Source: Lentinus brumalis
Taxonomy: Eukaryota > Basidiomycota > Agaricomycetes > Polyporales > Polyporaceae
Direction: 5' to 3'
NCBI GenBank assembly: GCA_001792895.1
Contig: MARA01000010.1
Coordinates: 310,001-374,000, forward strand
Length of the DNA stretch: 64,000 nt
The stretch's first letter is position 1, and each line of letters opens with the position of its first letter. Both the position numbers and the translations under genes were made by a program. Below the pieces are notes generated by a model. The model saw only the letters and a program-made list of their open reading frames with translations. It made no database searches and was not told where the DNA came from. Of the stretch, positions 21,201 to 32,997 are shown in pieces.

Positions 21201-24200
21201 ATGGTGTCTATCCAACCTTTCGCTGACTATCCATCTGCAGGCCTCGATGCTATAGAACTTGAAGATGTCCTGCAATCCTCCCCGAATGACTCATTCATCG
21301 AGACCCCAGTGACGTCCGTCACATCCCCACCGCAATCCGACCGCCTTCAGGCCGCTCCCAGCCGCAGTCGCAGCAGATCTTCTTCACCAGCTTGCACGAC
21401 CCAGTCTTTACGGAGGAGGGTCCGTCCAACGATCGCCCTGGCCCGGGCCAACCTCCTACGAAGCGCGGCAACCCTCGGATACGCGTATTTGTCGCTTGCT
21501 ACCAATGGTAAGCTGGTCACCAACCTCTTCCTTGACCGTTGATGTACTCTGCGATTACGACGACGATATCACAGTGGCACTCGCTAACAACTTTCACCAC
21601 AGCCGGGCGCGCAAAATACGTTGTGACGGCGCGAAGCCTGTGTGCCAACATTGTCAGAAGCGGCCTTCTGAAATGGAGCAATGCAACTACGACTCGGGGC
21701 CCAATCGGCGAGGACCCGAACGGAGCAATGCCCGGAAGCACACTTCGCAGCAAGGATCGACGGTGACGACGCCGCTGACGCGCAGACGGAGCGGGGGCAG
21801 AACTCACGCTAAATGCACAAAACCCCGCGAAGACGCCAACGCCAACGTACAAGCACCTGACAGGGAGGATTCTACCACTCAGGCGCAGGAGCCGCTTCAA
21901 GAACATGATTGTTTTCAGTTCTCTGACGTAGGTCGTTGCAGTGCACCTCATTGCTACTGCTGATAGTCAGCTATTATAGGCGATGATTTGGGACTTGGAT
22001 GTGACAAACTCCGGCCTGCTACCCTACGACTACGGTGCCACCATGTCAACAGACCACTCGCAGCTTCAGATCCCAGACTTCTTGGAAGATGCGGCGCAGG
22101 AGGAGCAAGAGCACGCCATTCCTCCCCGACCAGGCACCCAGTTCGCGCGCGAGACCTGGTGGGATGCTCTCATCACATTCTACGCTACTGAGCGCGATCC
22201 TGGCGACGTTGACGTAGTAGTCGTCTCGCTATCCCAGGCCCAGCGGAGCGCCGCGTTAAACACGATCATAACCGATTTGAAGGCTCTTCTGCAAGCGTCT
22301 CCATGCTGGGTCGGCTTCCTGCATCTCCCGCGTTTCTTCGACACCCTCTTCAACCCCGCCCGACGAAGCTCCCTCCAGCCCAGTCTCCTGCTGAGCGCAC
22401 TTGCTCTTGGAGCGTTCGTACAGAGTTCCCACGCCGAGAATGGCCCGCGAGGAAGGCAGAAGGCGTTGAAGCTCCTGGAATTGGCGCACGGGGCCCTCGA
22501 TGGCGCCCTTGCTACCGGCTGGGTCGACATCGGGCTTGCACAGGCCGCATTGGTGCGTGCGCAATGTTCAGGAACCGAGTCACTGATGTAGAACGAGGAA
22601 TTTCGTCCCAGCTCATCGTCTATTTCGAGATGCAGTCGCATCCTCTGCAGTCCGTCGCACGGTCCCGGTCAGCGATATTGCTGCTGGATTCGCTGATGAG
22701 ACTGTTCTCCCTCGCAACCGTGGACGAAGGTAGCAAGCCCAGAGGTCACTCGCCCTTCACGCGTGTGCGTCCCACAGCAACCCATGCGGGGTTCAGTGCC
22801 GCCGCGCAGTCAGCCTTCTTCTCCCCGCAGATGGCGCCGAACGATTATTGCGTGGCAGCGCAAGCACCAGCAAGACCTTATCTTGGTGCCCCTTTGTCTT
22901 CATCGAGCGCCGATGGCTGCAGCACAAGTAGTTCGTCTTCCTTGCCTGCGTCTAGCGGCAGCTCCCATGGATGCAATTGCCACGCCCTCTCACTTGGTAC
23001 GAGTTGGCCGTCGATGCTCGAGTTCTCACCGGCTTTCGGCGCGTCGACACTAAGGTGGCCCGAGGGGCTGGCGGAAGGCGACTTCAGACGAGAAGAAAGC
23101 CGGAGGCTCGTCTGGGCTTCCGTTATGGTGATTGGGAATCTCCACGCATACATAGCTGCGTTCCCAGGTGCCACCGCGATAGACAGCGGGAGCCTGCTCG
23201 TCCGAGAGCCCGAGAACGTGAGTGTGGCTTCTTCCTCTGCATATTGACCTTCACGCTGATGCTCATCCACGCGGGCCCCGTAGTTCGCTTTGATGCTTCC
23301 AGGGGAGGCCCTCGCAGCAGCAGGTGCGACGGTCGAGCCGGATGACATGTGGACGCTGGCGATGCGCACGATGCTCCTCCTGCATGTCTGCATGCGTGTG
23401 CGGGAGAGCAAGGGTGTCGAACAGGCGGAGCGCGCGCACGTCGGGGTGCAGGCGTGGCTTGAGATCGACGACCTCGAGCGGCGGCTCGCGCGGCACACGT
23501 GCAACCTCGATGCGTCGTTTGGTTATCAGGTGAAAGAGCTGCTCTTCCAGTGAGTACCAGCAGTCCCCGTTCTAACCGGCCCTCGTACTACAGCGTGAGG
23601 TGTGCTAGTGCTGACATGCTCGGGTTGTCATAGTATGCGGATGTTGGCCTCACACGAGTTCCGCAACTTCGTCCCGGAGGTCACGACGTATGTGCTCTTC
23701 CCCTCTCAATGTGTACTTTCGTCCTCAGACGCATTCAACTCATGAATATGTCTCGCACCTCATCGGACAAATGCAGCACCGGAAGCAAGCTGTTTTACCG
23801 CGACAAAGCCGAAGAGTGGCGTAAGTCATTCCGTCGCTGGGCAACCTCAGCTGGCGTGGTCCGCTCACCACATAAATTAACCAACCTCAATATCGCAGTG
23901 CGATATGTCGACGAGTGTGACAGCTGGGTCTGGAAGACCTTCAGCATGGAGACAAAGTCGCCCTCGCGTGATCCGAACCGCAAGTCGGCCCTCATCTTCT
24001 GGTTCATCGCCAACATCCGAAGGTCGGTCCCGCCCGTCTCGTGCAGCGCATGTTGATGTTTACGCTCACACAATCCTTCTCGCAGGGCGCTCACACTATG
24101 GGAAAATGACCATGAGCTGATGTACGGACTCGAATTATCGAAGCGTTTCGCAAAGCACGCCGAGTACCTGATGCTGTTCTGGCCGAACATATGTGAGTCG

Positions 24201-24367
24201 TGCGACTGTTACGCTGTTCTGTGCCGCACGCTAACAAGTATACACACGTTGCAGCGTTGCACGAGGTCTGGCAGGCTGTGCGGATGAAGCTGGTGGAGGC
24301 ATGTCTTCAGGCTGGGATTCCGCCGCCATCTACCGACTTCCCTCGGATTCCACCTACCGCCGCATAG
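21201..24367 (+). CDS. Zn2Cys6 fungal transcription factor
   Basis: Nuclear DNA-binding regulator with an N-terminal binuclear zinc cluster and a fungal-specific middle homology region. The start at 21201 (MVSIQPFADYPS) gives an acidic N-terminus. An intron of about 65 nt leads to KRGNPRIRVFVACYQ. The next intron splits a cysteine codon (TG|C), after which comes RARKIRCDGAKPVCQHCQ and the final Cys. The six-cysteine spacing is CX2CX6CX6CX2CX9C, followed by the usual GPNRRGP basic stretch. The middle region shows WWDALITFYA, CWVGFLHLPRFF, LSALALGAFVQSSH, REESRRLVWASVMVIGN and LMLPGEALAAAG. Weaker C-terminal exons (YVDECDSWVWKTF, ELSKRFAKHAEYLM, HEVWQAVRMKLVEACLQ) run to a TAG at 24367 and are probably the same gene. 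About nine introns. Targets unknown. Confidence 0.78.
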
Positions 24368-24679
24368 CCGCTGTCATCTCAACATTCTGGATATTCAACT
24401 TAGGAATCAGTTTTCGTGCCTCTGTAATACTATCGACGTCAAGCTGGTGTTACTGGAACTGGTTATATGGAACCTCACTCGTCTTCCGGGTGTGGCCACT
24501 GGCAGCGGGTCGTAGGAAGTGAGGCAGCCTCCCGGTCTGCACTAATTTCTTAAGTCTCAGATCAACAACAGTGGCAGAAGAACGGCAGCGATCATATTAT
24601 GACTCGTCAATGGCAGGATGGTACAAGTCGTGCATTACTGCTAAGTATTGGGGCCCCGGCCGAATCACCGGAAACATAT
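24368..24679. other. Intergenic, convergent 3' ends
   Basis: Shared 3' flank of the transcription factor and the beta-barrel protein. No gene seen. Confidence 0.4.
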
Positions 24680-25181
24680 TTACTCGAAGTCCCAGCTGAC
24701 CTGGATGCGTCCCGCATCGAGGCTGGCGAGCTGCTGGAAGGCGGAAGGGGAGAGGTCGATGCTGCCCGAGCTGCAGCCGGGGCACAAGTCGCCGATGGTA
24801 GCGTCGACCCACTGACCCTGGTCTGGAGAGACAGGAAGCAGGAAGTCAGCGGGATGCCATGTAAAGCAGGAAGTGGCTGGGCACTCACAGTTGACTCCGA
24901 TATGACGCCAGCAGTTCGCGCCGCCAGCGTACTGGTCTGCGCTGAGGGCGACGATGAAGTCGGTGTTCTGGAGGGGTGCGCCGCAGGCACCATATCCACC
25001 GTTGGGGTAGTAGTAAGTAGCTGCGGACGCAAAGCGAATAGCGAATGTCAGAGCGAAGGTCTCGAGGTATGGCAGAATGTGGAAACTTACCGTCTCCGTA
25101 GTTCGTATCAGCAGCAGCGGGGGCTGCATGGACGGAGGCGACAGCGGCGACGACAGCGACAATGACGGCGTTGAGGAACAT
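24680..25181 (-). CDS. Small secreted double-psi beta-barrel (RlpA/expansin-like, p12 type) protein
   Basis: Secreted protein of about 125 residues in the DPBB/barwin-like group related to plant blight-associated p12 and expansin N-domains. In fungi such proteins act in cell-wall loosening or during plant contact. The start at 25181 opens a signal peptide (MFLNAVIVAVVAAVASVHA). Exon 2 has ATYYYPNGGYGACGAPLQNTD, the canonical tyrosine- and glycine-rich barrel opening with a Cys, then NCWRHIGVNC. Exon 3 continues WVDATIGDLCPGC (the conserved V.D.CpgC block), then SIDLSPSAFQQLA and QVSWDFE. Two introns, both GT-AG. A TATAAAAG lies about 107 bp upstream. The domain call is firm; substrate unknown. 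Confidence 0.88.
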
Positions 25182-25287
25182 GGCGAGGATGATGATTAGG
25201 GTGGTCGTGAAGTGAATTGGGAGGTTGGGCTTTGGGATATCGCAGAGGAGGAGTGAGGAACTGCTATTCCTTCAAGCAAGTCGGCAG

Positions 25288-25295
25288 CTTTTATA
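25288..25295 (-). promoter_or_regulatory. TATA box of the DPBB gene
   Basis: TATAAAAG on the minus strand, about 107 bp upstream of the ATG at 25181; a strong consensus match. Confidence 0.6.
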
Positions 25296-26569
25296 TCTTC
25301 AGCATCTGTGCCGTCGTCCGCCTCCGATGCACCTTGAGCCATTCTCGCAAAACAGCACCAGTGCCAGAGTCCGATCGGCCCATGGCGCCCTCTACCGTCA
25401 AAAGCAAATACGGAGCGGCACGGAGTACTGATTCGCCCAGCAGCGCCAGGAAGTCTTCGGAGGTCAACAGTGTTCAGGGGCCGTGGCGAAGTTGCAGTCT
25501 ACCTCAGCGCGGAGTGAGTCGGAGGTGCAGAGGTCAGGCGATATAACAGCAGTTGGAGGTCAGTATGTATTTGCCTCAGACTTCGGACGTTGAGACATCG
25601 TAGTGCTGTCCGTCTCGCGTCTTGCGGTTGACGATTCCCCAAGGCCTACATTGACGGGTCTACTATGGCTTGACGTGCAGATAGACCGGCGCGCTTGCCT
25701 GCTGATTCAACATTTCCGCGACGCATGTCATTGGCAGTTGTTGAGCTTGCGTCTAAGGCAGGGCGGTACGAGGGATGCGGCCGTTTCAATCCACGTTGAT
25801 TGTCGCTCGATGAGCGCCATGGTTTCAGAGCCTAGGTAGAGTTCAAGCAGTGGACTAAATGCCACACTATACCACCAGGACGCGGTTGGAGCGCGCACGG
25901 GTGCGGAGGTCAGCTCGGAACCTATAACTCACATCTCCCCGCGCTACAGGCGGCGGGACTCCGTGAAGTCAAATGGTCGGGTGTCTGAACGCTGAGCTTA
26001 ACGGCCCCATCAATGAGTACAAAACACACGACGTCAGACTGATTTCCCGCGGAGACTATGATGCACGACTCGCCGGACGCACTGCATCTCCACCATCCAA
26101 TAAGAATGGACGTACCATGGCGGGTATGCCTTTGATTCGATGACAGCGCGGCCTGTATCATGAGTCTGACATCGTCCGCTGAGGGAGTGGCGAGGCGGAC
26201 GTTGTCGGCTCGGTCTGCAATGACATCTCAACGCCACTTGAGTGTGATCATGAGACAGCAAAAGAACATGTGGCAGGATGACACACTCACAAGAATGCCA
26301 GCGGATGAATCGATCTAGAAAGTCGCAATCAGAGTCTGCATCGTCTCCTCATAGCTCTGCCAGCAGCAAAATCAGTGAGCGTTTTCCAAAACAAAGCTCA
26401 CACGGACGTTCTCTCGGAGGGATCGTGAGGCTGAATAGTGCCGGTCGGGCTCGACGTTAGAACTTCAAGTTGAATTACATAGAAGATCGTGCTTAGCCAC
26501 TAGGGCTTAGGCGCTTAAGTTTCGCCTCCGTGACGTGGCTATCCACGTGCTGTGACTTGTCGCGTCCCG

Positions 26570-26575
26570 ACGCGT
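26570..26575 (+). promoter_or_regulatory. Possible MCB (MluI cell-cycle box) upstream of DCC1
   Basis: ACGCGT inside the palindrome gacgcgtc, about 130 bp before the DCC1 ATG, flanked by further CGCGTC and GCGCGT near-matches. In fungi this is the MBF site that drives G1/S genes. A CACGTG lies at about 26544. Confidence 0.45.
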
Positions 26576-26702
26576 CCTGTGCGCGTCTGTGCGCCTGCTC
26601 CACACCATAACCATCGAGTCGGGTCGGGTCAAGTGAGTAAGTACTACGCTCTGGCTGTGATACTGCTCTGACTACCGAAAGCCTGTTGTAGAGACCATTG
26701 TG

Positions 26703-28154
26703 ATGAGTGGGATAACCGAGCAGTGCGAACTTCGCTTTTCCCCTTCTTCCTCCACCGACACCGGGACTTTCAAACTATTGGAGCTCCCTGCCGATATATG
26801 TAAACTCATCGAGTCATCAGACACAGAGAATTTGCCGAGGTGCACATTACTGCTGCGTACTTTACTACTCTCGATACTGATTCGTTCATAGGTTCACGAT
26901 CATAGGTGCCACAGACGAGGACGCAGTCCTCTGTACCGCAGACAAGACCTACACCGTCCGCTCTGTGGTCCTCTCCAACTCTATCCTCGTAGTCACGTCC
27001 GACCCACTCGGAGAGAACATCGAAGACGATGATGAGCCCGTTGAGGAGGTGTTCATCCGCGATCAGCTCAAGGAGGTGATCGAACTCGTACCAAGTGTGC
27101 CGCGCTTGCATAAGTTGAACTCGCTCCTGAGAGGAAGAGAGTACGACGAGGGCCACGAGGACGAAGACATGGATACCAACAGCGACGATGATGTCTCGGT
27201 ACGTGGTCCGTGTCTGCTCTCGCACATTCGCTACTGAAGACTACGTCACATCGCAGGAAAAGAGGCAGAAGTTCACATATGAGGACGCGCGGAGTACGAT
27301 CCAAGCCAGTAACGCCGAACTTGACAAAGGCCTGCGCGACCGCAGAATACTCATCCTGAACGGTTAGCCTCCTGCGCCCGCCTTGCTTGGAATACGGACT
27401 AACCAAGACAATCATCGCAGGCGAGCTACGACCGATCGCACGATCGCACCTCACAACCATCCTCGAACTCATCCTCACGAACCTTGTCTCCCTCTCCCTT
27501 CCGCACACAGCCGCTCCCATTGCGACGCTTGTCTCCGCGCTCGAGGATGACCACGACATTCGCAGCGCCGTCTCGCGCCAGGTTCTCGGCTGGTTCGGGC
27601 GCGTAGACGAGAACAGAGGGACATGGGAAATGGATGTGGATGCAGTGATCAGGGAGGTCGGGCTTGGAATCCTACGTGCATACCGGGTACGATTTCGCTC
27701 GCGAAGACGTGGTTGCGGCTGACGTGGTGGTTCAAGAACGACCCGGCGCACGACAAGGCCTTCCTTGCTCAATGGCGCAAAGCCGTAGGAGACACCTTTG
27801 AGGACAAGGTGGCTTTGCCTCTGCTCTCTGTATGTCCTTCATGGTGGCTTGCGCGTGCAAAAAGCTAATGTTTGCGCGCAGGGCAACTACCTGACCTCGA
27901 TCGACAGCCTGTCCGATCCCCCCAAAACCCTCCTCACCTACTTCCCTTCCTCCGAGCTTCCAGTTGAACCCGGGGCGCGGTTCGCAGAGTTGTTCCTGGC
28001 ACGCCCGCGCTGGAAGATCGAAGAGATCTCGCCCTTCCTCGCTGACATATCCGTGGATGCGAAGGAGAGGGACAAGCTGCTGTTGAAACACGCGCGAACC
28101 GTAACGGACCCAGAGGGGATATGGTACGCCGCGCGAGCAAAATACAGTGGGTAA
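26703..28154 (+). CDS. DCC1: Sister chromatid cohesion protein Dcc1
   Basis: Subunit of the Ctf18-Dcc1-Ctf8 alternative clamp loader, which acts on PCNA at replication forks and supports sister chromatid cohesion in the nucleus. The start at 26703 gives MSGITEQCELRFSP, then FKLLELPADICKLIE. After an intron of about 50 nt comes FTIIGATDEDAVLCTADKTYTVRSVVLSNSILV, the conserved N-terminal block of the family. The middle has an acidic insert (DEGHEDEDMDTNSDDD). C-terminal winged-helix-type blocks follow: WEMDVDAVIREVGLGILRAY, KTWLRLTWWFKNDP and YFPSSELPVEPGARFAELFLARPRWKIEEISPFLAD, ending at 28154. About six short introns. The gene converges on the DUF262 gene 142 bp away. Confidence 0.87.
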
Positions 28155-28296
28155 ATGCGTGATGGAAACAGTAGTGGGGAGTTGTACAACATAATATATC
28201 ATGGGGTGCGGCTTCGAGCGAATGCGATACTAGATGGACTTTGATTGAAGTTCCTCGAGTCATACGCGGACGAACTTGGCCATTGGAAAGAAGTCT

Positions 28297-29855
28297 TCAC
28301 TTCTTCTTCGACTGCTTTTTGGGGCGGTAGTCGTCGTCCATGCTCTCGTCGCCGTCATCCCTTGCCCGCCTCTCCTTGCCCTTCTTCTTCGGCTTTGTCT
28401 CCTGCACAGGTACGCTGTCCGCCAATGCCTCGACGAACGTCCACAACTCCTTGATTATGTCACGTCGCATACGAACATCGCTGAACTTCTGCCGGATGTG
28501 CGTGCGCATGTCATATATTGCCTGCGCGCGGTCTTCGTAAGAGGCGTCTCGTAGGACGTACAGAACCACTCCTTCACGAAATAAAGTCAGCACATGTTTG
28601 AATCGACAGGATGCAGTGTACTCTGACTGACCGGTGAAGACAAATTCGGCAGGCGCCACACGCTTTTTGATATCGCTGAAGCCGTACTTGAGCTTCGCGT
28701 CCGTTGCAATGTGCCACAGCGCGCGAAAGACACTCAGGATGGTCTCCTTGAACTGCTGCGGGGGCTCTGCATCGCTCGTAAGCCAGCGCTCGAGATTCTT
28801 GGAGCTTGGCTGCGCCTGCTCGGGGTACTGATCGCAGCAGTAAACGAGTCCTGCGATGAGCTGGAAGTCTTGCCCGCGCTTGGATGCGATGTCCATCTTC
28901 TGCGTCAAATTTTCTTCGTGCGTGAAGAAACGAGTCTGCAGCTGGATGATCCATTCCGTGCGTGGTGATGGGATCGCTTGCAGCTTCTCTGTGGAAGAGC
29001 GGAATGGGTGAGGAGGCGGACCGCGAATGGAGAGACGTACCTGCAGCTGACAGCGCTACTCCCAGTTGCACTCTCTGGAATATGTCGCGCTCCTGGATCT
29101 GTGGAAGGTTGTGGTACTCGACTTGTCCCAGGTTAGAACCCAGGCGCGGCGACCTGCTAGCGGCACTCACCACATGTGATGGTCTTGCTGGCAAAGTCGT
29201 TCTTCCACCACTGGGGTACTTCTGGACGTGATTTCTTCTTTGTCTGCGAGCTTGTGTACCACCAGCTCTTGCCTGTCCGCCAGTGCTTATCTGCTGAAGC
29301 GTCAACATGTGCGGGCGGGTGCACAGGGGGTTGCGCAGCGTACATGGAATCTGGGGAGGGGTGGTCGGAATGCGCTCACACAGCGAGTGGGGATGCTTAC
29401 CTGCCCGTCAAAAAACTTTTGTATCGAGGTGAGGCGCTGCTTGCCGTCCACGCAACACCGGACTTCCTCACCATCCTCGTCCCTGATGACCGCGAAGACA
29501 ATGGGTGGAACATAGTAGTTCCGCCATATGGAGTCCAGCAGCTTGATTTGCTTCGCTTCTGGCCATACAACCTCTGCGAAGGGTGAGAAGGGGGCTCATG
29601 AGACAAAGGCAAGTCGCACACCTCGCTGGTACGCCGGGTTTAAGTCAATCACGCCCTCGTGAATGAGAGCTGGCAGGCGACGTATCAGACCCCCATCTCA
29701 CTTCCTCCCCATCTCTCACACATACTGTGTAGTTGCTTCGTCGTGTATAGCTGCGCAGCCGGGGCGTTCAGGCAGGGGCCCAAGTCGAACTCATCGGGGT
29801 TGTAGTTCTCTTCGTCTTCGTCGTACAGCTGGTCGTAGTCCTCATCGTAATCCAT
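28297..29855 (-). CDS. DUF262 (GmrSD N-terminal-like, ParB-fold) protein
   Basis: Eukaryotic member of the DUF262 family. Its bacterial relatives include the N-terminal domain of the modification-dependent nuclease GmrSD; the fungal role is unknown. The start at 29855 gives an acidic N-terminus (MDYDEDYDQLYDEDEEN). The family landmarks are NPAYQR, an intron, VVWPEAKQIKLLDSIWRNYYVPPIVF, and CVDGKQRLTSI, which corresponds to the DGQQR motif with Lys in place of the first Gln. Later exons read SWWYTSSQTKKKSRPEVP, EYHNLPQIQERDIFQRVQLGVAL and the helical KMDIASKRGQDFQLIAGLVYCCDQYPE block. The C-terminus is strongly basic (PKKKGKERRARD ... PKKQSKKK), which looks like a nuclear localisation signal. 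About seven introns. It shares a 315-bp divergent promoter with the NIPA gene. Confidence 0.8.
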
Positions 29856-30170
29856 CGCAGCAGGATATTGAGTACAGCCTGTTTGTGTTCTGTTCGGGTG
29901 TAGGTAGCTGAGAGTGCAAGTTCAACGTTCGAGACGCATATAGTCACATTGAGCAGCGAGCTCACCGTCATTGTGCTGTTTGGCGCCGGAAACATATGGG
30001 CGCCCGGGAACGGCCGGTGGGGGCCACCGACGTCGAGCGGTGCACCAGCGGCTGCGCGGAGACGGCGAGCACGACGGCGACGACGACTCAGACGACCACC
30101 ATACCCCTCTGCTCATCGCTGTTCTGCTCTTGCTGCTCGTCGAGTCGACGCCCTCCTCCTCTTCCTGTGC
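29856..30170. other. Divergent promoter of the DUF262 and NIPA genes
   Basis: 315 bp between two ATGs facing away from each other, so it must hold both promoters. I see no strong TATA. Open frames through it are chance. Confidence 0.45.
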
Positions 30171-32997
30171 ATGGACGCCTCCACGACCACGACGTCGACG
30201 CCTGCTCTCACCGCTGCGCCTGAAATACTGCCCAATGACCCCGTCCCTGCCCACCATGCAAGCCCCGTGGTCGCATTCATAATCGGCCTCGCCATCATCA
30301 CCTTGGCTTCGATTCTGAACGCTGCCGGACTGAACTTGACGAAGCTGGACCATGTGAGTACAGTGCATACATACACCCCGGAGCGCGCTGACCGCGTCGG
30401 ATGATGATAGGTGCGGACCAGCGCGATCCCGAAGTCCGCGCGTCGGCGGGAATGGCTACGACCGCTATGGCTGCTCGGAATGATATTGTACATGTGAGTC
30501 GCGAAGCTCAGCTCTCGGTTCTCTTCGTATTCGGAACGAACGCTGCGATGGCTGTGGCTGCGGGTTGCTCCACGCATGCTTCGCCTGTCTATAGCCGCGT
30601 CGAACGCGCATGCGGATCTTGAGCAAGCACCCCCCTTCCATGAACTGCCTCCGCGTCGATGTCGTGCCCCTCGGGTTCTATCACGTCGTCTCTGAAGGAC
30701 GGGTCTGGGATGGATACCACCGCAAGGGGATACCTTTCAGACGCTACCGGCGGATTCTCCTGTTAGTGCGAAAATAAGAGATCAATATCATGCGACTGAG
30801 AGGTGACTTCGCGCGGCCATAGACATGCTACTCTCCCATCTGAAAGTAGTATCCCTTGCGTAATGATAGTCGGTCTTCTGAGGACGGCGTTCGCAATACG
30901 TTGCACAACCTCCGCTCGTCCATGCGCAATCCAACTTGCCCAGACATATGCAAACATTCGCCGAACACCGGGAGCTTGGCGGCTAATGGCGGGTCAAGAT
31001 CGCTGTGCCGACGCGTCGGAGATCTCGCGTGGTCGGCGATTCCCAGTATGTCAGAAGCGCGGCGGTGGGGTTCAGTCTGAATTTGTGCCCTGTCTGTCTG
31101 GTCTCTATGACGCCGTTATGCGTGAAGTGGACCGACGGGCATTGCGACATATTATGTGGGTCGGATATGGTCGTTGCCCTTGCTCCAGAATGTATAAAAT
31201 GTCATACCACGTCTTCTCCTGGGTGTGTTCCCAGCATGGTCTCTCGAGACTCCGGACTCCATACAGACATTACAGGGCCGCATGACGTTGGATTCTCTCC
31301 AGTCCATGTTATGATTGCTAATTGTCTTCAATAGTCTATCCCAACTAATTGGCAGCACTCTTGCTCTCCAGTACATGCGAGCCGGTATGGTCAGGTCGAC
31401 TTGAGGGCCGTTCTTCCGCTTACAAACGCTGCAGAATACGTTGCTCCTCTCGGATCCACATCACTAATCTTCAACTTTTTGTTCGCCAAATTCCTCGTCA
31501 ATACCCCAGTTACGAAGTACGACATCTACGTAGGTCGTCAATTCGCTGAGTTGTTTTCCCTGTACTCATCTGATGATAGGGAACCATCATAGTAATCATC
31601 GGGGTAATCGGTATCGTCGCATTCGGTTCGATCAACAGCGGACTTGCGACGGAGACGGATGCAATGCACCTTACAGAACTGTGGAATCGCGGGAACTGGC
31701 TCGCATATTTCTTCTTTATGGCGTTCGCTCTCATGCTCCTTTTTACATTTGCATCTCAACTCGATCGAGTGCTTGCGGCCCGTTCCGACCTTACCTCAGA
31801 ACCGTTCGCAGGCATGAGGGCGCGGGCAGGCGGGCTAGTATCTCCGGCAACCTTCGGCGGGAAGCTCCTGGCATTTTGGGACAACTCAATGATGTGGACA
31901 AGAGAGAAACTCGAGCTCTGGACCGCTCCGCACGACGAGAAGCGGATAGCCTGGACGCTGGGTATTGGCTGGGCGTGCTGCGGAGGCGGGCTCGCTGGAG
32001 CATGTCTCGTCTTCGCAAAGGCAGCGTGCGTGTTCTTCAACGCTCCATCATGCATCAGACTTATCTGGTATCACAGGGTCCAACTCATCTCGGGTGCCAT
32101 GTCTCATGAGAACACTGGCAACCAATTCGGCCATGCGTCCGTCGTGTTCACGTTCATATTCCTGGCTGTCACTGCCATATGTCAAATCATATGCTTGAAC
32201 AAGGGTCTGGCAGTATACGACTCTACTCTCGTGGTACCCGTCTTCTATGGTGTCTATACCGGGTTAGGGTACGTCTCCCATCCTCCAGACTGTCTGTACT
32301 CCGTCGACTCATAGGCTACCCCAGGTTCCTCGATTCCTTAGTAAGCACTTTATCGGCGCCCTTGACCCGTCCAACTCACCATGATTTAGATCTTCAATGA
32401 CGAAGTCGACTCGTACCAGTCCTGGACCCTGTTCCTAATCTTCTGCTCCATGACCGTCCTCGTTTCTGGTGTCGTACTCCTGACATACAAGAAGCCTGAG
32501 GACAAAGTCGCCGCGCCCTCTTCTGGCGTCCCCCTGTCAACACGCGGTCACCGCAGTACCACGAAGAGCAGCTTCGCCGGATCTGGCAGGGACGAAGAAG
32601 AGGCCCTTCATGAAGTCGAAGCTGAACACGAAGACGCCGCGATGTGGCAGCTGGGAGAAGTCAGTGATGAGGAGGGTCAAGTTGGGACAAGGTCACCGCT
32701 ATCTCCGCGATCGCCTAGGCTGTCTGCTTCCCCAGGATCCAGCGCAAAACTTCGGGCGTATCGCTGAAGCTGATCGGGAATGGTTCGCGGAGCAGGCGCC
32801 TCTCCCGAGGAGAGGGGGAGGAAGCGAGCATGCTAGCTAGCCATGCATCCGAAGAGGAGGCAGCACGGCGCGAGTCCACTTCGTCAGACGATACGTTGGC
32901 GCGGCCTGACACTGCTACCTACGCGGACGATGACGACGCGTTTGGTGCGTGGGAGGATGCTCCGAGGAAGTCTCAGCCTGAGGCGGCGTCCATTTGA
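30171..32997 (+). CDS. NIPA-type magnesium transporter (DUF803)
   Basis: Multi-pass membrane protein of the NIPA family, predicted to move Mg2+ across the plasma or endosomal membrane. The start at 30171 gives MDASTTTTSTPALT and a first membrane helix (AFIIGLAIITLASILNAAGL) followed by NLTKLDH. Next are REWLRPLWLLGMILY, then after an unusually long 841-nt intron (30494-31334) LSQLIGSTLALQYMRAEYVAPLGS, FNFLFAKFLVN, GTIIVIIGVIGIVAFGSI, the conserved SGAMSHENTGNQFGHASVV and the final helices LFLIFCSMTVLVSGVVLLTY. A long cytosolic tail is acidic and Ser-rich. It ends at 32997 if a 48-nt intron near 32695-32740 is used, or at 32767 if not. All other introns are 45-60 nt. Confidence 0.85.
30721..30860. 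repeat. Imperfect inverted repeat inside the long NIPA intron
   Basis: Arms of about 21 nt at 30721-30741 (cgcaaggggatacctttcag) and 30839-30860 pair with a small gap, leaving about 97 nt between. Lies in the 841-nt intron. Confidence 0.55.

Larger units (their letters stand above)
25182..26702. other. Intergenic region with divergent promoters
   Basis: Between the DPBB gene and DCC1. Scattered short frames without domains. The last 200 bases are GC-rich and contain ACGCGT and CACGTG elements close to DCC1. Confidence 0.4.
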
